Of a stretch of 64,000 nt of DNA, positions 63,401-64,000 are shown piece by piece. The notes beneath the pieces were generated by a model that saw only the letters and a list, made by a program, of their open reading frames with translations, did no database searches and was not told the origin of the DNA. The first letter of the stretch is position 1. Every line of letters starts with the position of its first letter. The stretch is from assembly GCF_037975245.1 (NCBI RefSeq), contig NC_092572.1, positions 17,646,273 to 17,710,272 of the forward strand, read 5' to 3'. A program made the translations under genes and the position numbers. This DNA comes from Apostichopus japonicus. Lineage: Eukaryota > Echinodermata > Holothuroidea > Aspidochirotida > Stichopodidae.

Positions 63401-64000
63401 AATAGTATTCTATGAAATACAATGGATTTTAACGTGGTCTATGTTCAGTGTAAAATTTGGGCTAGAACACACATGTTGTGTACACTCAAACCATAACTGA
63501 TCAATGAAAAGGACTGATAGCAGTTGAAAAACATGGGTCTTGATTTGCCTGTACGAAATATTTGAATATATTACACTAGTATACCGTACCTACGCCAACT
63601 ATGCTTAAAAGACAAAAATATGTAATGACATTGAAACCATTTTGATGCATATTTGCATTTCTGGTTTAGCATCTCACAGTATCATGTTCATTTCTCCCAC
63701 TTGCAGATTGGAACACACTTGCCACATTACATTCAGGCATTGGAAAATAAAGGATAAGGGAACCAACCATACGTCCTTGTTGTTTTAGGTATATGTTAAC
63801 GCCATCACAGATAATTTTGGAGAATATTGCTGTGCTCCAGAAGAGTGTGATTGGTGCAGTTGATGCTCGTCTCAATGGTTGGTATGTTTTAAATGTTGAG
63901 CACCCATCCATTGGGCTTACAAATAGTATTCAATGAAATACAATGGATTTCAAGTGGTCTATGTTTGGTGTAAAATTTGGGCTAGAACACACATGTGTAC
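63401..64000. repeat. Direct repeat pair (63401-63484 and 63922-64000)
   Basis: Both copies read AATAGTATTC(T/A)ATGAAATACAATGGATTT, then GTGGTCTATGTT and TAAAATTTGGGCTAGAACAC, with a few mismatches. The second copy runs into the window edge. Between them a minus-strand open frame (63911-63666, 81 codons) is not recognisable. Confidence 0.7.

Noticed and set aside
63666-63911. 81-codon minus-strand frame near the right edge
   Set aside because: No recognisable domain, signal peptide or splice context, and it lies between two copies of a direct repeat.

Overview
The window is eukaryotic nuclear DNA: AT-rich, full of spliceosomal splice sites, non-LTR and Ty3/gypsy retroelement remnants, a tRNA-derived short repeat, (AT)n microsatellites and homopolymer C tracts. 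A secreted lipid-binding gene family, a C-type lectin exon and CR1-like LINE remnants suggest a marine invertebrate, possibly an echinoderm such as a holothurian. That assignment is inference only.

Positions 1-57520 are one tandem array, all on the + strand, of a five-exon gene that I reconstruct from splice sites. No single open frame shows it. Exon 1 (154 bp) encodes a signal peptide, and exons 2 (90 bp), 3 (129 bp), 4 (47 bp) and 5 (87-90 bp) complete a protein of about 165-169 residues. The joined product has the layout of an ML (MD-2-related lipid-recognition, NPC2 / phosphatidylglycerol-phosphatidylinositol transfer protein-like) domain. There are seven units: unit 0 (exons 4-5 only, cut by the window edge), units 1, 2, 4, 5 and 6 (apparently intact) and unit 3 (exon 1 deleted). 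Intron 1 of units 2-6 holds a 0.9-1.8 kb ATGAG-based minisatellite that unit 1 lacks.

The spacers alternate between two types. Type A (after units 0, 2, 4, 6) carries 3' fragments of a CR1-like LINE next to a tRNA-derived element. Type B (after units 1, 3, 5) carries a Ty3/gypsy pol remnant and a palindromic AT-rich foldback block. In two of the three B spacers the foldback is split by a 5'-truncated LINE with an 11-bp target duplication, while the third is an empty site. The array therefore has a two-gene higher-order repeat of about 16-20 kb, later shuffled by exchange or conversion. The A spacer after unit 2 also contains a 1.6-kb GC-rich inverted-repeat element with a smaller transposon nested inside it.

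Array homology stops at 57520/57521. Positions 57521-59458 are a patchwork of GC-rich dispersed repeats bounded by 16-bp inverted termini, including a 131-nt pure pyrimidine tract. On the minus strand at 59899-60338 lies the last exon of a C-type lectin-like gene. From there to 64000 I see no gene, only a G-rich tract, a 132-bp (AT)n tract and a direct repeat at the end.

The most notable content is the lipid-recognition gene array: its hidden exon structure, copy-to-copy changes at glycosylation sites and cysteines, and the record of insertions and exchanges between units.
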